Part shown: positions 1 through 8,536 of the stretch, piece by piece
Layout: the number at the start of each line of letters is the position of its first letter
How positions within the stretch are numbered: the first letter of the stretch is position 1
From: an uncultured Proteiniphilum sp.
Lineage (GTDB): Bacteria; Bacteroidota; Bacteroidia; Bacteroidales; Dysgonomonadaceae
DNA: 28,971 nucleotides
Assembly: GCF_937873925.1 (NCBI RefSeq)
Contig: NZ_CALNAT010000083.1
Location: 1 to 28,971 of the forward strand
Direction: 5' to 3'
Made by a program: the position numbers and the translations under genes
The notes under the pieces: generated by a model
Database searches by the model: none
What the model saw: only the letters and a program-made list of their open reading frames with translations
Told to the model about the DNA's origin: nothing

Positions 1-832
1 CCTCTTCTTTCATGGGAGGATAGGGGGGATTGACAATGAGTGTCCTGCCGCCTACCTGCTGCAGGATGCGTGCGGCGGAGAGCCGGTTGGACTGTTCTTC
101 TACCACGCGAAAATTTTTGGCCTGTTTCAGTTTCTCTTTTTCACATTCTTCGTGCGGATACAATGTGGCCTCTTCCCGGAATGGATTTTCAGGCACTTCG
201 GAGCGTAGAAAAGCGGTTTGGGGAATATCATTTATCTCCCGGATACTTTTGCCGTTGCGGATTTCCCGTATCAGCCGTTTCAGGGGGAGTTCCCCCATTC
301 CGTAGATCAGCAGGTCGGCCGGTGCATCAGCCAAAATGGTTTTGTGGAGCGTATCATCCCAGTAATCATAATGTGTTACCCGTCGCAGTGAAGCTTCCAC
401 CCCTCCGAGTATAACCGGAACGTCGGGATAGAGTTCTTTCAGGATATGGGTATAGACGGTCACCGTCCTGTCCGGCCGCATATCGGAACGGCCGTCGGGA
501 GTGTAGGCGTCGTGGGAACGAAGCCTCTTGTTGGCCGTGTAATGATTGATCATCGAGTCCATCACACCGGCTGTAACAGCAAAGAAGAGGCGGGGAACAC
601 CCAGTTTTTTGAAATCGCGCAGATCATCCCGCCAGTTGGGTTGCGGTACGACGGCAACGTGTAACCCTTCGCTTTCGAGCAGACGACCGATGACAGCTGT
701 GCCAAACGAAGGGTGGTCGATGTAGGCATCCCCGGAGAAGAGGATCACGTCCGGAGTGGCCCAGCCGCGAAGGTCCAATTCTTTCTTGGTAGTAGGTAAC
801 CAATCGGTGAGTTGATATGACCGGTTGTCCAT
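1..832 (-). CDS. ygiQ: YgiQ family radical SAM protein, N-terminal part (cut by window edge)
   Basis: The frame is open from an ATG at 830-832 to the left edge, about 277 codons; the C-terminal half lies outside. The translation begins MDNRSYQLTDWLPTTKKELD and carries the family's N-terminal signature: GDAYIDHPSFGTAVIGRLLE, then FFAVTAGVMDSMINHYTANK, RRL-type HDAYTPDGR, PVILGGVEASLRRVTHYDYW and DLLIYGMGE. This matches the N-terminal domain of the YgiQ/UPF0313 radical SAM family. The CxxxCxxC cluster-binding motif is expected further on and cannot be seen here. The biological substrate of YgiQ is not established. The start lies 11 bases after the SulP stop on the same strand, so the two are probably co-transcribed. 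An in-frame TAA just upstream excludes a longer N-terminus. Confidence 0.93.
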   Translation of the reverse strand, partial: MDNRSYQLTDWLPTTKKELDLRGWATPDVILFSGDAYIDHPSFGTAVIGRLLESEGLHVAVVPQPNWRDDLRDFKKLGVPRLFFAVTAGVMDSMINHYTANKRLRSHDAYTPDGRSDMRPDRTVTVYTHILKELYPDVPVILGGVEASLRRVTHYDYWDDTLHKTILADAPADLLIYGMGELPLKRLIREIRNGKSIREINDIPQTAFLRSEVPENPFREEATLYPHEECEKEKLKQAKNFRVVEEQSNRLSAARILQQVGGRTLIVNPPYPPMKEE

Positions 833-843
833 ACGGTTCGCCT

Positions 844-2562
844 TTATTTATTTGTCTCTTTTTGTTTTTGTTCCGCATTCAGCATTTTAGCCCTTTCTAC
901 CGCCAGATGAATATTGGAACAGATATTTTCGCTGCCGATAATCTGCGGGATATTGGATTTTTCGATACTTTCGCGTACGCTGTCCTTTACGCCTGAGAGG
1001 ATAATCCGGATCTTCTCTTTCTTTGAACGTCGACACAGTATTTCCAGGTTGTTCAGTCCGGTCGAATCGATGAACGGCACCTTACGCATACGGATAATAC
1101 GAATATGCGGATGATCCCTCAGTTCCCGCGTTATCTCATCGAACTTGCCGGCCACTCCGAAGAAAAAGGGGCCTTCGATCTCGTAAACTTCCACACCGGA
1201 AGGCAGGTGAAGAATTTCCTCCTGAATATCTCCGGATTGAGATTCCATCTCTTTCGCCAGATCGATGCTTCCGGTAGTGCGTGAGACCTGCGTACTTTCA
1301 TTCAATCTTTTCAGAAAACCGAAAATAGCCAGCATCAGACCGACTCCTATGGCGATGGTCAGATCGAAGATAACGGTGAGTAAAAAGGTGGTCATAAGAA
1401 TGCCCAGAGTCGATTTTGATTGTTTGGTGAGCGATGTGAATGTACGCCATTCGCTCATGTTGTATGCCACAACTACCAGCACGCCTGCCAGGCAGGCCAT
1501 GGGGATGTGCCGGGTGAGATCGCCCAGGAACAGGACAATAAGCAAAAGTACTACAGCATGGATGATCCCCGCTACAGGAGTCCTGCCGCCGTTATTGATA
1601 TTGGTCATCGTACGTGCAATGGCTCCGGTGGCGGGAATACCGCCAAAAAAAGGTACGATGATGTTAGCGGCACCCTGTGCTACCAATTCCATATTGGAAT
1701 TATGTTTGTGGCCTGTCGCCCCATCGGCTACCGTAGCGGATAATAACGACTCGATGGCCCCCAACATGGCAATGGTGAAAGCAGACGGGAACAATAAGCG
1801 AATACTTTCGAGGCTCAGCGGCACGTGTTTCATCTCCGGCAACTCACTGTTGATCACAAACCTGTCACCAATGGTTTCTATACTTGTGATATCTCCGTAA
1901 GTTTTCATCAGGTAGACCGCTAATGTCATTACGATAATGGCTACAAGTGAGCCCGGCACTTTATTTGATATTTTGGGGGTGATCACGATAATGGCAACGC
2001 TTATTAGTGCAATGAGCGCCGCCCACCCGTTGATGGTGCTGAAATACTGCAGGTAAATCGTCCATTTTTCAAAGAACCCCGATGGTAATGCCGGGGTAGT
2101 CAGCCCGAAAAAATCTTTTATCTGCGTGGAAAAGATGGTCAGGGCTATACCGCTTGTAAAACCGATGACAATGGGATAGGGAATGAATTTGATGACCTCT
2201 CCCAGTTTCAGGAAGCCCATCAGCAGGAGCATCACGCCGGCGAGTACGGTGGCGATGGCCAGGCCCTGTACACCGTATTGCTCCACAATACCATAGACGA
2301 TCACGATGAAAGCACCGGTAGGTCCTCCGATCTGCACCCTGCTACCCCCCAGGAACGAGATGATGAATCCGGCAATTATTGCGGTATATATCCCTTTTTC
2401 GGGTGTCACGCCTGAGGCAATTCCAAAAGCAATGGCCAAGGGTAACGCTACCACTCCCACAATCAATCCCGACATCAGATCGGCAAAGAATTTTTCTTTG
2501 TTGTAGGTCCTTAAAGATTGAAAAAGAGCAGGTTGAAAATCCTGCAGAAAATTTATTCTCAT
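844..2562 (-). CDS. SulP family inorganic anion transporter with C-terminal STAS domain
   Basis: This is a 572-residue inner-membrane permease of the SulP (SLC26-like) family, which moves sulfate, bicarbonate or similar anions; the substrate cannot be read from sequence. The N-terminal part is a run of hydrophobic helices starting at DLMSGLIVGVVALPLAIAFG, with the family-type glycine-rich stretch SFLGGSRVQIGGPTGAFIVI. The last ~130 residues form a STAS domain with the diagnostic FIDSTGL motif (PFIDSTGLNNLEIL). I chose the ATG at 2562 (MRINFLQDFQ). The frame extends to a TTG at 2586, but those extra eight residues (FHWYIRF) run into repeat DNA and are unlikely to be translated. A TAnnTTTG -7 box lies at 2678-2685 on this strand, and ygiQ follows after 11 bases. 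Bicarbonate or sulfate uptake is inference. Confidence 0.95.
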   Translation of the reverse strand: MRINFLQDFQPALFQSLRTYNKEKFFADLMSGLIVGVVALPLAIAFGIASGVTPEKGIYTAIIAGFIISFLGGSRVQIGGPTGAFIVIVYGIVEQYGVQGLAIATVLAGVMLLLMGFLKLGEVIKFIPYPIVIGFTSGIALTIFSTQIKDFFGLTTPALPSGFFEKWTIYLQYFSTINGWAALIALISVAIIVITPKISNKVPGSLVAIIVMTLAVYLMKTYGDITSIETIGDRFVINSELPEMKHVPLSLESIRLLFPSAFTIAMLGAIESLLSATVADGATGHKHNSNMELVAQGAANIIVPFFGGIPATGAIARTMTNINNGGRTPVAGIIHAVVLLLIVLFLGDLTRHIPMACLAGVLVVVAYNMSEWRTFTSLTKQSKSTLGILMTTFLLTVIFDLTIAIGVGLMLAIFGFLKRLNESTQVSRTTGSIDLAKEMESQSGDIQEEILHLPSGVEVYEIEGPFFFGVAGKFDEITRELRDHPHIRIIRMRKVPFIDSTGLNNLEILCRRSKKEKIRIILSGVKDSVRESIEKSNIPQIIGSENICSNIHLAVERAKMLNAEQKQKETNK

Positions 2563-2590
2563 GAAACGAATGTACCAATGAAACAAACCC

Positions 2591-2696
2591 CGTTCAACGG
2601 AACGAAGTGTAGTTAAATACGCGAATGTGCCAATATGATGATTTCATACGTTTTTTAGCCTCGCATGAAAAACGGTGCAAAGATAATAATTTAATG
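2591..2696 (-). repeat. Intergenic repeat modules, copy upstream of sulP
   Basis: Two blocks here recur upstream of leuS at 5677-5767. Block one (2591-2617, minus strand) reads TTTAACTAC, one variable base, then CTTCGTTCCGTTGAACG; it is 27 bases with one mismatch to 5677-5703. Block two (2668-2696) is 29 bases identical to 5739-5767 and contains the TATCTTTG -7 box. The order of the blocks differs between the two loci. A looser shared stretch (AATCATCA ... ATTGGCACATT) lies between 2620 and 2645. Confidence 0.8.
2678..2685 (-). promoter_or_regulatory. Bacteroidota-type -7 box for sulP-ygiQ
   Basis: On the minus strand the sequence reads TATCTTTG, a perfect match to the TAnnTTTG -7 element of Bacteroidota housekeeping promoters. 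I see no convincing -33 TTTG at the usual distance. The box is inside the 29-base block shared with the leuS upstream region. It implies a 5' leader of about 110 bases before the sulP ATG. Confidence 0.6.
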
Positions 2697-2702
2697 TGAG
2701 AA

Positions 2703-2718
2703 TCCCGACAAGTCGGGA
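2703..2718. repeat. Perfect 7-bp inverted repeat (TCCCGAC-AA-GTCGGGA)
   Basis: A 16-base palindrome with a two-base centre sits between the DUF4294 stop and the sulP promoter, both on the minus strand. There is no T-tract on either side, so it is not a classic intrinsic terminator. It could still end DUF4294 transcription, or be part of a dispersed intergenic repeat. Confidence 0.6.
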
Positions 2719-2777
2719 CTGGTAGTGCTGATGTGTTGATTTTGCGAGAAGTTAGAGGTAAGAAATTAGAAATAATA

Positions 2778-3422
2778 TTATACGGCTCCCTGTTCTACAA
2801 GCACGCAGACGCGTTCGGTTATCCGGTCTTCGCCATATGGGTTATAGCGGGTTTTGAGGCTGTTGCCGAACATTCCGGCGAATAAATTATACGACCAGGC
2901 TTTGAGGCTTCCCATAAATGCGTCGATAATATAATAGGAGGAGGAATTGGTCTCCCGGTCTACTAATTTCATTAATAATTGTCCTTGTGACCGGGTAAGC
3001 TTCTTCATTTTCGGAGTATACTGATCCATCAGGTATTTTTCCATTCGGTTTAGGTGCTTTTGCCTGTCTTTATCGTTGGGAAGCGTCTCCATATATTCGT
3101 ACGTTTCCAGGATGATAGCGGCAATCTCCTTCGCGTAAGGGAGTGTTTTCTTTACATCGCGGATCAACTTGGAATAGGCTATCTGATCCTTTGTATTCCG
3201 GAAAGTGAGGGGGGAATATTTGACAAAATCCTTCAACCACATGCAGGCAATGGTATCTCCTTCCAACACCACGGCCGGATACACATTCGGCATTAAAAAG
3301 ATGGTGGATACCGGTGTGTCGGAGTCGGGAGTCAAATTGGCTGCATAATATCCCTGCGCTTTTATCCCGGAGGATAAAAGGGTTATAACCAGGGTAAGGA
3401 ATATAATGATAAGTCTTTTCAT
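2778..3422 (-). CDS. DUF4294 family secreted protein
   Basis: This is a 214-residue protein with a clear signal peptide (MKRLIIIFLTLVITLLSSGIKAQ), so it is exported to the periplasm or outer membrane. The body fits DUF4294, a family of unknown function nearly confined to Bacteroidota. Its hallmarks are visible: YSKLIRDVKKTLPYAKEIA, then LNRMEKYLMDQYTPKMKKLT, SQGQLLMKLVDRETNSSSYY and FGNSLKTRYNPYGEDRITE. It stands alone, 215 bases upstream of sulP on the same strand. A TAnnTTTG box 107 bases before the ATG and a palindrome at the likely transcription start suggest its own regulated promoter. I cannot name a function. Confidence 0.9.
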   Translation of the reverse strand: MKRLIIIFLTLVITLLSSGIKAQGYYAANLTPDSDTPVSTIFLMPNVYPAVVLEGDTIACMWLKDFVKYSPLTFRNTKDQIAYSKLIRDVKKTLPYAKEIAAIILETYEYMETLPNDKDRQKHLNRMEKYLMDQYTPKMKKLTRSQGQLLMKLVDRETNSSSYYIIDAFMGSLKAWSYNLFAGMFGNSLKTRYNPYGEDRITERVCVLVEQGAV

Positions 3423-3528
3423 AAAATTGATCAGTTCTTTTCATTTAAGATGTGGAGAACTGCCTCTACTCTTTACTTTCGGCCTTAGCTGCCACCAGCC
3501 GTTCGATTTATAGCTGTTTCAAACAGTA

Positions 3529-3536
3529 CAAAGATA
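3529..3536 (-). promoter_or_regulatory. -7 box for the DUF4294 gene
   Basis: The minus strand reads TATCTTTG (TAnnTTTG consensus). The predicted transcription start falls inside the perfect palindrome CTGTTTCAAACAG at 3514-3526, a possible repressor site. The -33 region is A-rich but has no exact TTTG. Confidence 0.5.
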
Positions 3537-3668
3537 GTCGCTCCATTTTATTTTTTGCCATAAAAACTCGTTAAGTGTAGTTAATTAATCTTCGAGTTTT
3601 TAGAATGTTAAGTAAATTCCCGGTAAGGAAAGTCAAAACAGGACAAAACTATAAAAAAAGCACGGTTT

Positions 3669-3702
3669 TTTGACGGATAATCGCGGAAAAAACGTAATTT
3701 TG
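3669..3702 (+). promoter_or_regulatory. Promoter of the acyl-CoA ligase gene
   Basis: TTTG at 3669-3672 and TAATTTTG at 3695-3702 match the -33 and -7 elements of Bacteroidota promoters with a 22-base spacer. The ATG at 3725 follows after 22 bases, implying a short leader. Confidence 0.6.
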
Positions 3703-3724
3703 GCTAGATTAAAACTGAAAAGCA

Positions 3725-5530
3725 ATGGCATATTCTCATTTAGGCGGACTCATTCACAGACAGGCACAGAAATACGGTAATAAAACAGCAATCATGTATC
3801 AGGGATCGGGTAGCGACTGGTTGCATTTGTCGTGGAGCGATTTTTCGGATAAGATCATGAAAACCGCTCAGGCAATGGCAGAGATGGGGCTTAGCCCGGG
3901 CGATAATGTAGGGGTATATTCCCAGAATATGGAAAAATATCTGATCGCTGATTTTGCAGTCTATGCCAACAAGGCGGTGATGGTTCCGATGTATGCTACC
4001 TCATCGCCAATGCAGGTAAGTTATATTGTAAATGATGCGCATATCAAACTGCTTTTTGTGGGTGAACAGTTTCAATACAATAATGCCTCCAAAGTCCAGC
4101 AAGAGAGCCGGTTTCTGGAAAAGCTGATCGTGTTCGACAGGAATGTCGTGCTGAGACCCGACGACAAGACATCGGTCTATTTTGATGATTTCATCACCAC
4201 GGGCGACAATTCCGAATCGTTGGCACTGGTGAATGCCCGTTCGAAACAGTTGGAGAACAATGATCTGGCAACCATAATTTATACTTCGGGTACCACCGGT
4301 GAGCCGAAGGGGGTGATGCTGACACATGCCAATTTTTCAGAAGCATTCAGGATACACGATATCCGGATCACCGGTTTGTCGGACAAAGATCTCTCCATGT
4401 GTTTTCTACCTCTCACACATATATTCGAAAAGGCGTGGACTTACTACTGTCTGTCCAAAGGAGTAACCGTGGCGGTAAACAGAGATCCGGGGGAAATCAG
4501 GGAGACCATCAGGCAGGTGCGCCCTACGGTGATGAGCAATGTCCCCCGCTTCTGGGAAAAAGTGTACGATGGCGTCAAAGAGAAAATAGACAATGCGTCG
4601 GGAATCACAAAATGGCTGTTCGTGGATGCCGTGAAAACAGGACGCCGGCACAATCTGAAATTTGTGAACGAAGGGAAAAAGGCGCCTATAGGTAATCGAT
4701 TGAAATTCTTTCTCTACCGGAATACGGTTTTTTATCTGGTGAAACGGGTTGTGGGTATAGACCGCGGCAATTTCTTCCCTGTGGCCGGAGCTCCCTTGTC
4801 GGACACCATCAACGAGTTCATGCAGTCTATCGATGTACACCTTATCTATGGTTACGGACTTAGTGAAACCACTGCCACAGTGAGTTGTTTCCCCGAAAAA
4901 GGTTTCCGGATAGGTACGGTGGGAAAAGTGATGCCCGGTGTGAATGTAAAGATAGGAGAGGACAATGAGATATTAGTAAAAGGGGGCACCGTGATGAGCG
5001 GATATTACAATAAGCCGGAAGCGACCAAAGCCGCTTTTACCGAAGATGGCTATTTCAGAACCGGCGATGCCGGTTCTCTTACGGAAAACAATGAGATCAT
5101 TCTCACCGAACGTATCAAGGATCTTTATAAGACTTCCAACGGAAAATATATTGCCCCGCAAATGATCGAGACACGTATTAGCGAGGACAAATATATCGAT
5201 CAGATGGCAGTGATCGGAGACAATCGGAAATTCGTCAGTGCGCTGATCGTCCCCGACTACGAAGCGCTCAAAATATATGCCCGGGAACAGGCTATCCCGT
5301 TCAATTCGACGGAGGAGTTGGTGAACCACCCCGAAATAGAGGCTTTTATTTTCGGACGGATTGAGATGCTGCAGGCACAGTTCACCTCTTATGAGAAAAT
5401 TAAACGTTTCGCCTTGCTGCCTGCCCCATTCCGGGTAGAAACCGGGGAATTGACCAATACGCTTAAACTCCGCCGAAAAGTAATTCTGGAAAGATATGCA
5501 GATATTATTGACGGGCTATATGAAGGATAG
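3725..5530 (+). CDS. Long-chain fatty acid--CoA ligase (AMP-forming)
   Basis: This 601-residue enzyme of the ANL (acyl-adenylating) superfamily activates fatty acids to acyl-AMP and then acyl-CoA; the length and motifs fit the long-chain FAA1-like group. Visible motifs in order: the P-loop YTSGTTGEPKGVMLTH (about residues 186-201), the acyl-AMP core LIYGYGLSETTATVS, the YFRTGDAG motif with its ribose-binding Asp, and the hinge/C-terminal segment ERIKDLYKTSNGKYIAPQMIE containing the catalytic-lysine region. There is no signal peptide, so it is cytoplasmic or membrane-associated. It has its own promoter, and downstream repeat-rich DNA separates it from leuS. The exact chain-length preference and a fadD label cannot be settled from sequence. 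Confidence 0.95.
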   Translation: MAYSHLGGLIHRQAQKYGNKTAIMYQGSGSDWLHLSWSDFSDKIMKTAQAMAEMGLSPGDNVGVYSQNMEKYLIADFAVYANKAVMVPMYATSSPMQVSYIVNDAHIKLLFVGEQFQYNNASKVQQESRFLEKLIVFDRNVVLRPDDKTSVYFDDFITTGDNSESLALVNARSKQLENNDLATIIYTSGTTGEPKGVMLTHANFSEAFRIHDIRITGLSDKDLSMCFLPLTHIFEKAWTYYCLSKGVTVAVNRDPGEIRETIRQVRPTVMSNVPRFWEKVYDGVKEKIDNASGITKWLFVDAVKTGRRHNLKFVNEGKKAPIGNRLKFFLYRNTVFYLVKRVVGIDRGNFFPVAGAPLSDTINEFMQSIDVHLIYGYGLSETTATVSCFPEKGFRIGTVGKVMPGVNVKIGEDNEILVKGGTVMSGYYNKPEATKAAFTEDGYFRTGDAGSLTENNEIILTERIKDLYKTSNGKYIAPQMIETRISEDKYIDQMAVIGDNRKFVSALIVPDYEALKIYAREQAIPFNSTEELVNHPEIEAFIFGRIEMLQAQFTSYEKIKRFALLPAPFRVETGELTNTLKLRRKVILERYADIIDGLYEG

Positions 5531-5781
5531 GATTTCAGATTTGACTACGTCGATTTTGGCTCTGCCGAACGTTGTTTCAATTCAAGATTTCAAAATTCAA
5601 AATTCCAGGTTCTCAAATTCCAGGATTGCTTTCAATTTTCAAATCATCAAATCATCACATTATTCTCATTGGCACATTTAACTACCCTTCGTTCCGTTGA
5701 ACGTTGCTTGTCACATTGGTCTTATTATCACATTGTCGCATTAAATTATTATCTTTGCACCGTTTTTAAAAGCGTATAGGA
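5531..5781 (+). repeat. Repeat-rich intergenic region before leuS
   Basis: The first part (5570-5660) is low-complexity DNA with near-repeats of TTCAAAATTC, AAATTCCAGG and CAAATCATCA. Then come ATTGGCACATT, a 27-base block (5677-5703; one mismatch to 2591-2617 on the other strand) and a 29-base block (5739-5767; identical to 2668-2696). The 27-base block contains CGTTC-CGTT-GAACG, a small inverted repeat. No gene is visible. The last block carries the leuS -7 box. Confidence 0.8.
5750..5757 (+). promoter_or_regulatory. -7 box for leuS-yitT
   Basis: TATCTTTG matches TAnnTTTG and lies 24 bases before the leuS ATG. It is inside the 29-base block also found at the sulP promoter, so leuS and sulP share a near-identical core promoter and initial transcribed sequence. 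No TTTG is evident at the standard -33 spacing. Confidence 0.6.
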
Positions 5782-8535
5782 ATGGACTACAATTTCAGAG
5801 AGATAGAAAGGCGGTGGCAACAGTACTGGATTGAGCACCAGATATATAAAGTAAGGGAAGATCGCTCGAAACCTAAATTTTACGTGCTCGATATGTTTCC
5901 ATACCCCTCAGGGGCAGGGTTGCATGTGGGGCATCCGCTGGGCTATATCGCATCGGATATTTTTTCAAGATACAAAAGGTCAAAGGGATTCAATGTGCTG
6001 CATCCCATGGGGTATGATGCCTACGGGTTGCCGGCGGAGCAGTACGCCATTCAAACCGGGCAGCATCCGGCCATTACTACGGAAAACAATATCAAACGCT
6101 ATCGCGAACAACTGGATAAAATAGGGTTCTCCTACGATTGGAGCCGTGAAGTGCGCACCTGCGACCCAGCTTACTACAAATGGACGCAATGGGCGTTCAT
6201 CCGTATGTTCCATTCCTACTATTGTAATCAGGCGCAGCAGGCCCGTCCCCTTACCGAACTGGTAGAGGTCTTTTCCCAACAGGGGACGGCGGGGCTCGAC
6301 CTGGCCTGTAGCGAGCCGATGGAGTTTACGGCGGAGGAGTGGAATACCAAATCCGAAAAAGAACAACAGGAAATATTGATGAACTACCGCATCGCCTATC
6401 TGGGGGATACTATGGTGAACTGGTGCCCGCAATTGGGGACGGTACTCGCCAACGACGAGGTGAGCGACGGACTTTCCATTCGCGGAGGCTATCCCGTGGA
6501 ACAGAAGAAGATGCGTCAGTGGTGCCTGCGCGTATCGGCCTATGCACAACGCCTGCTCGACGGTCTGGAAAAGATAGACTGGACCGATTCCCTGAAAGAG
6601 ACGCAACGGAACTGGATAGGGCGCAGTGAAGGTGCCGTGATGCATTTCAAAACCTCTCAGGGTATCTCTTTTGATATTTTTACCACCCGCGCCGATACTA
6701 TCTTCGGTGTGACATTTATGGTGCTTGCCCCGGAGAGCGAACTGGTAAAAGAGCTTACTACCGATGAGCAGCGTGAAGTGGTAGATGACTATATTCTAAA
6801 AACCAGGAAAAAGACCGAACGGGAACGCATTGCCGACAAATCGGTCAGCGGTGTGTTTTCAGGATCATACGCCACCCATCCCTTTACCGGTGAACCGCTT
6901 CCGATATGGATATCGGACTATGTACTGGCAGGATACGGCACGGGAGCCATAATGGCTGTGCCGGCCCACGATAGCCGCGACTATACTTTCGCCAGGTATT
7001 TCAACCTGCCCATTATACCCTTGATTGAGGGATGCGACATATCGGAAGAGAGTTTCGATGCAAAAGAAGGGATTATGGTCAATTCCGGCTTCCTGAACGG
7101 GATGACGGTGAAGGAAGCCATTCCCGCAGCCATCGACGAGGTGGAGAAGCGGGGACTCGGCTACCGGAAGATCAATTTCCGCCTGCGGGATGCTATCTTC
7201 TCGAGACAACGCTACTGGGGCGAACCGTTCCCTGTCTATTATAAAAACGGGATGCCCTATACGCTGGAGGAAAACGAACTGCCGCTGGAGCTCCCGGAAG
7301 TGGATAAATATCTCCCTACTGAAACGGGAGAACCGCCGCTGGGGCGCGCCACAAACTGGCAGACCCAAGAGGGTTATCCGTTGGAATTGAATACCATGCC
7401 CGGATTCGCGGGATCGTCGGCCTATTACCTGCGTTATATGGATCCGCAGAACGATGATGCACTGGTATCGGAAGATGCCGACAGCTACTGGCGGAATGTG
7501 GACCTTTATATAGGCGGGACGGAACATGCTACCGGGCACCTTGTTTACAGCCGTTTCTGGAATAAATTCCTGTTCGACCTGGGTGTTTCCTGTGAAGAAG
7601 AGCCTTTTAAAAAGCTGGTAAATCAAGGGATGATCCAGGGGCGGAGCAATTTTGTGTACCGTGTGAAAGGAACCAACCAATTCGTGTCGCTGAACCTGAA
7701 AGAGCAATATGAAGTGACCCCTATTCATGTGGATGTCAATATAGTGCATAACGATATCCTGGATATAGAGGCATTCCGGAACTGGAATCCCGAATACAGG
7801 ACGGCGGAATTTATCCTGGAAGATGGAAAATATATCTGCGGATGGGCCGTCGAGAAGATGTCGAAATCGATGTTCAATGTGGTGAACCCCGATGATATTG
7901 TGGAGAAATACGGAGCCGATACCCTCCGCCTTTATGAGATGTTCCTTGGGCCGCTTGAACAATCCAAGCCGTGGGATACCAACGGGATCGACGGGGTACA
8001 CCGCTTCCTGCGCAAAGTGTGGAATCTTTTTTATAAAGAGGGAAATTTATCTGTGACCGGTGACGGACCTACGAAAGAGGAATTGAAGTCACTGCATAAA
8101 CTGATTAAAAAAGTATCGTTCGATATCGAGCATTTTTCCTTTAATACGTCGGTTTCTGCTTTTATGATCTGCGCGAACGAGTTGACCGCATTGAAATGCT
8201 CCAAGAGAGCGATACTGGGCGACCTGGTCGTCTGCCTTGCTCCCTTTGCGCCGCATGTTGCCGAGGAGCTCTGGCTTACACTGGGGAATGGCACATCGGT
8301 GTGTGATGCAAAATGGCCCGTATGGAATGAAGAGTATCTAAAAGAAGATGCTTTTCCGTATGCAATCTCTTTCAACGGGAAATCGCGGTTTATACTGGAA
8401 TTTCCGGCGGATGTGACCCACGAAGAGATCGAAAAAGCGGTACTGGCACATCCCAATTCCCAAAAATGGATGGAAGCCAAAAGCCCGAAGAAAATAATTA
8501 TCGTTCCGAAAAAAATTGTGAATGTGGTGATATAA
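5782..8535 (+). CDS. leuS: Leucine--tRNA ligase
   Basis: This 917-residue class I aminoacyl-tRNA synthetase charges tRNA-Leu. The HIGH signature appears as HVGH (residues 48-51, in PYPSGAGLHVGHPLG) and the KMSKS loop as KMSKS at residues 692-696. The CP1 editing domain is present (FTTRADTIFGVTFMVLAPES; GTGAIMAVPAHDSRDY with the editing-site Asp). After the first catalytic segment there is an insert of about 50 residues (NQAQQARPLTELVEVF through FTAEEWNTKSEKEQQ) of the kind found in Bacteroidota LeuRS. The C-terminal anticodon-binding domain is complete, ending IVPKKIVNVVI. The yitT-type gene starts one base after the stop, so the two form an operon. Confidence 0.99.
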   Translation: MDYNFREIERRWQQYWIEHQIYKVREDRSKPKFYVLDMFPYPSGAGLHVGHPLGYIASDIFSRYKRSKGFNVLHPMGYDAYGLPAEQYAIQTGQHPAITTENNIKRYREQLDKIGFSYDWSREVRTCDPAYYKWTQWAFIRMFHSYYCNQAQQARPLTELVEVFSQQGTAGLDLACSEPMEFTAEEWNTKSEKEQQEILMNYRIAYLGDTMVNWCPQLGTVLANDEVSDGLSIRGGYPVEQKKMRQWCLRVSAYAQRLLDGLEKIDWTDSLKETQRNWIGRSEGAVMHFKTSQGISFDIFTTRADTIFGVTFMVLAPESELVKELTTDEQREVVDDYILKTRKKTERERIADKSVSGVFSGSYATHPFTGEPLPIWISDYVLAGYGTGAIMAVPAHDSRDYTFARYFNLPIIPLIEGCDISEESFDAKEGIMVNSGFLNGMTVKEAIPAAIDEVEKRGLGYRKINFRLRDAIFSRQRYWGEPFPVYYKNGMPYTLEENELPLELPEVDKYLPTETGEPPLGRATNWQTQEGYPLELNTMPGFAGSSAYYLRYMDPQNDDALVSEDADSYWRNVDLYIGGTEHATGHLVYSRFWNKFLFDLGVSCEEEPFKKLVNQGMIQGRSNFVYRVKGTNQFVSLNLKEQYEVTPIHVDVNIVHNDILDIEAFRNWNPEYRTAEFILEDGKYICGWAVEKMSKSMFNVVNPDDIVEKYGADTLRLYEMFLGPLEQSKPWDTNGIDGVHRFLRKVWNLFYKEGNLSVTGDGPTKEELKSLHKLIKKVSFDIEHFSFNTSVSAFMICANELTALKCSKRAILGDLVVCLAPFAPHVAEELWLTLGNGTSVCDAKWPVWNEEYLKEDAFPYAISFNGKSRFILEFPADVTHEEIEKAVLAHPNSQKWMEAKSPKKIIIVPKKIVNVVI

Positions 8536-8536
8536 A

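Larger units (their letters stand above)
3423..3724. other. Divergent intergenic region (DUF4294 / acyl-CoA ligase)
   Basis: This 302-base AT-rich gap separates two divergent genes. It holds a -7 box for each direction and a 13-base palindrome (CTGTTT-C-AAACAG, 3514-3526) next to the minus-strand box. I see no ORF, RNA gene or terminator in it. Confidence 0.7.

Noticed and set aside
1265..1900. 211-codon open frame antisense to the SulP gene
   Set aside because: It is a shadow of a well-supported transporter gene, with no start context or family similarity.
2562..2586. TTG start giving eight extra residues on the SulP protein
   Set aside because: The extra codons extend into intergenic repeat DNA; the ATG at 2562 directly precedes the conserved region.
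6210..6360. Insert in LeuRS containing TELVEV, like peptide-coding repeats seen in some Bacteroidota
   Set aside because: An insert with QQARP- and FTAEEW-like ends is a normal feature of LeuRS in this phylum. I see no duplicated DNA copy in the window to support a repeat insertion.
6865..8001. 378-codon open frame antisense to leuS
   Set aside because: It lies completely within leuS on the opposite strand. Its composition (His, Arg, Phe, Ile-rich) is that of a shadow frame.
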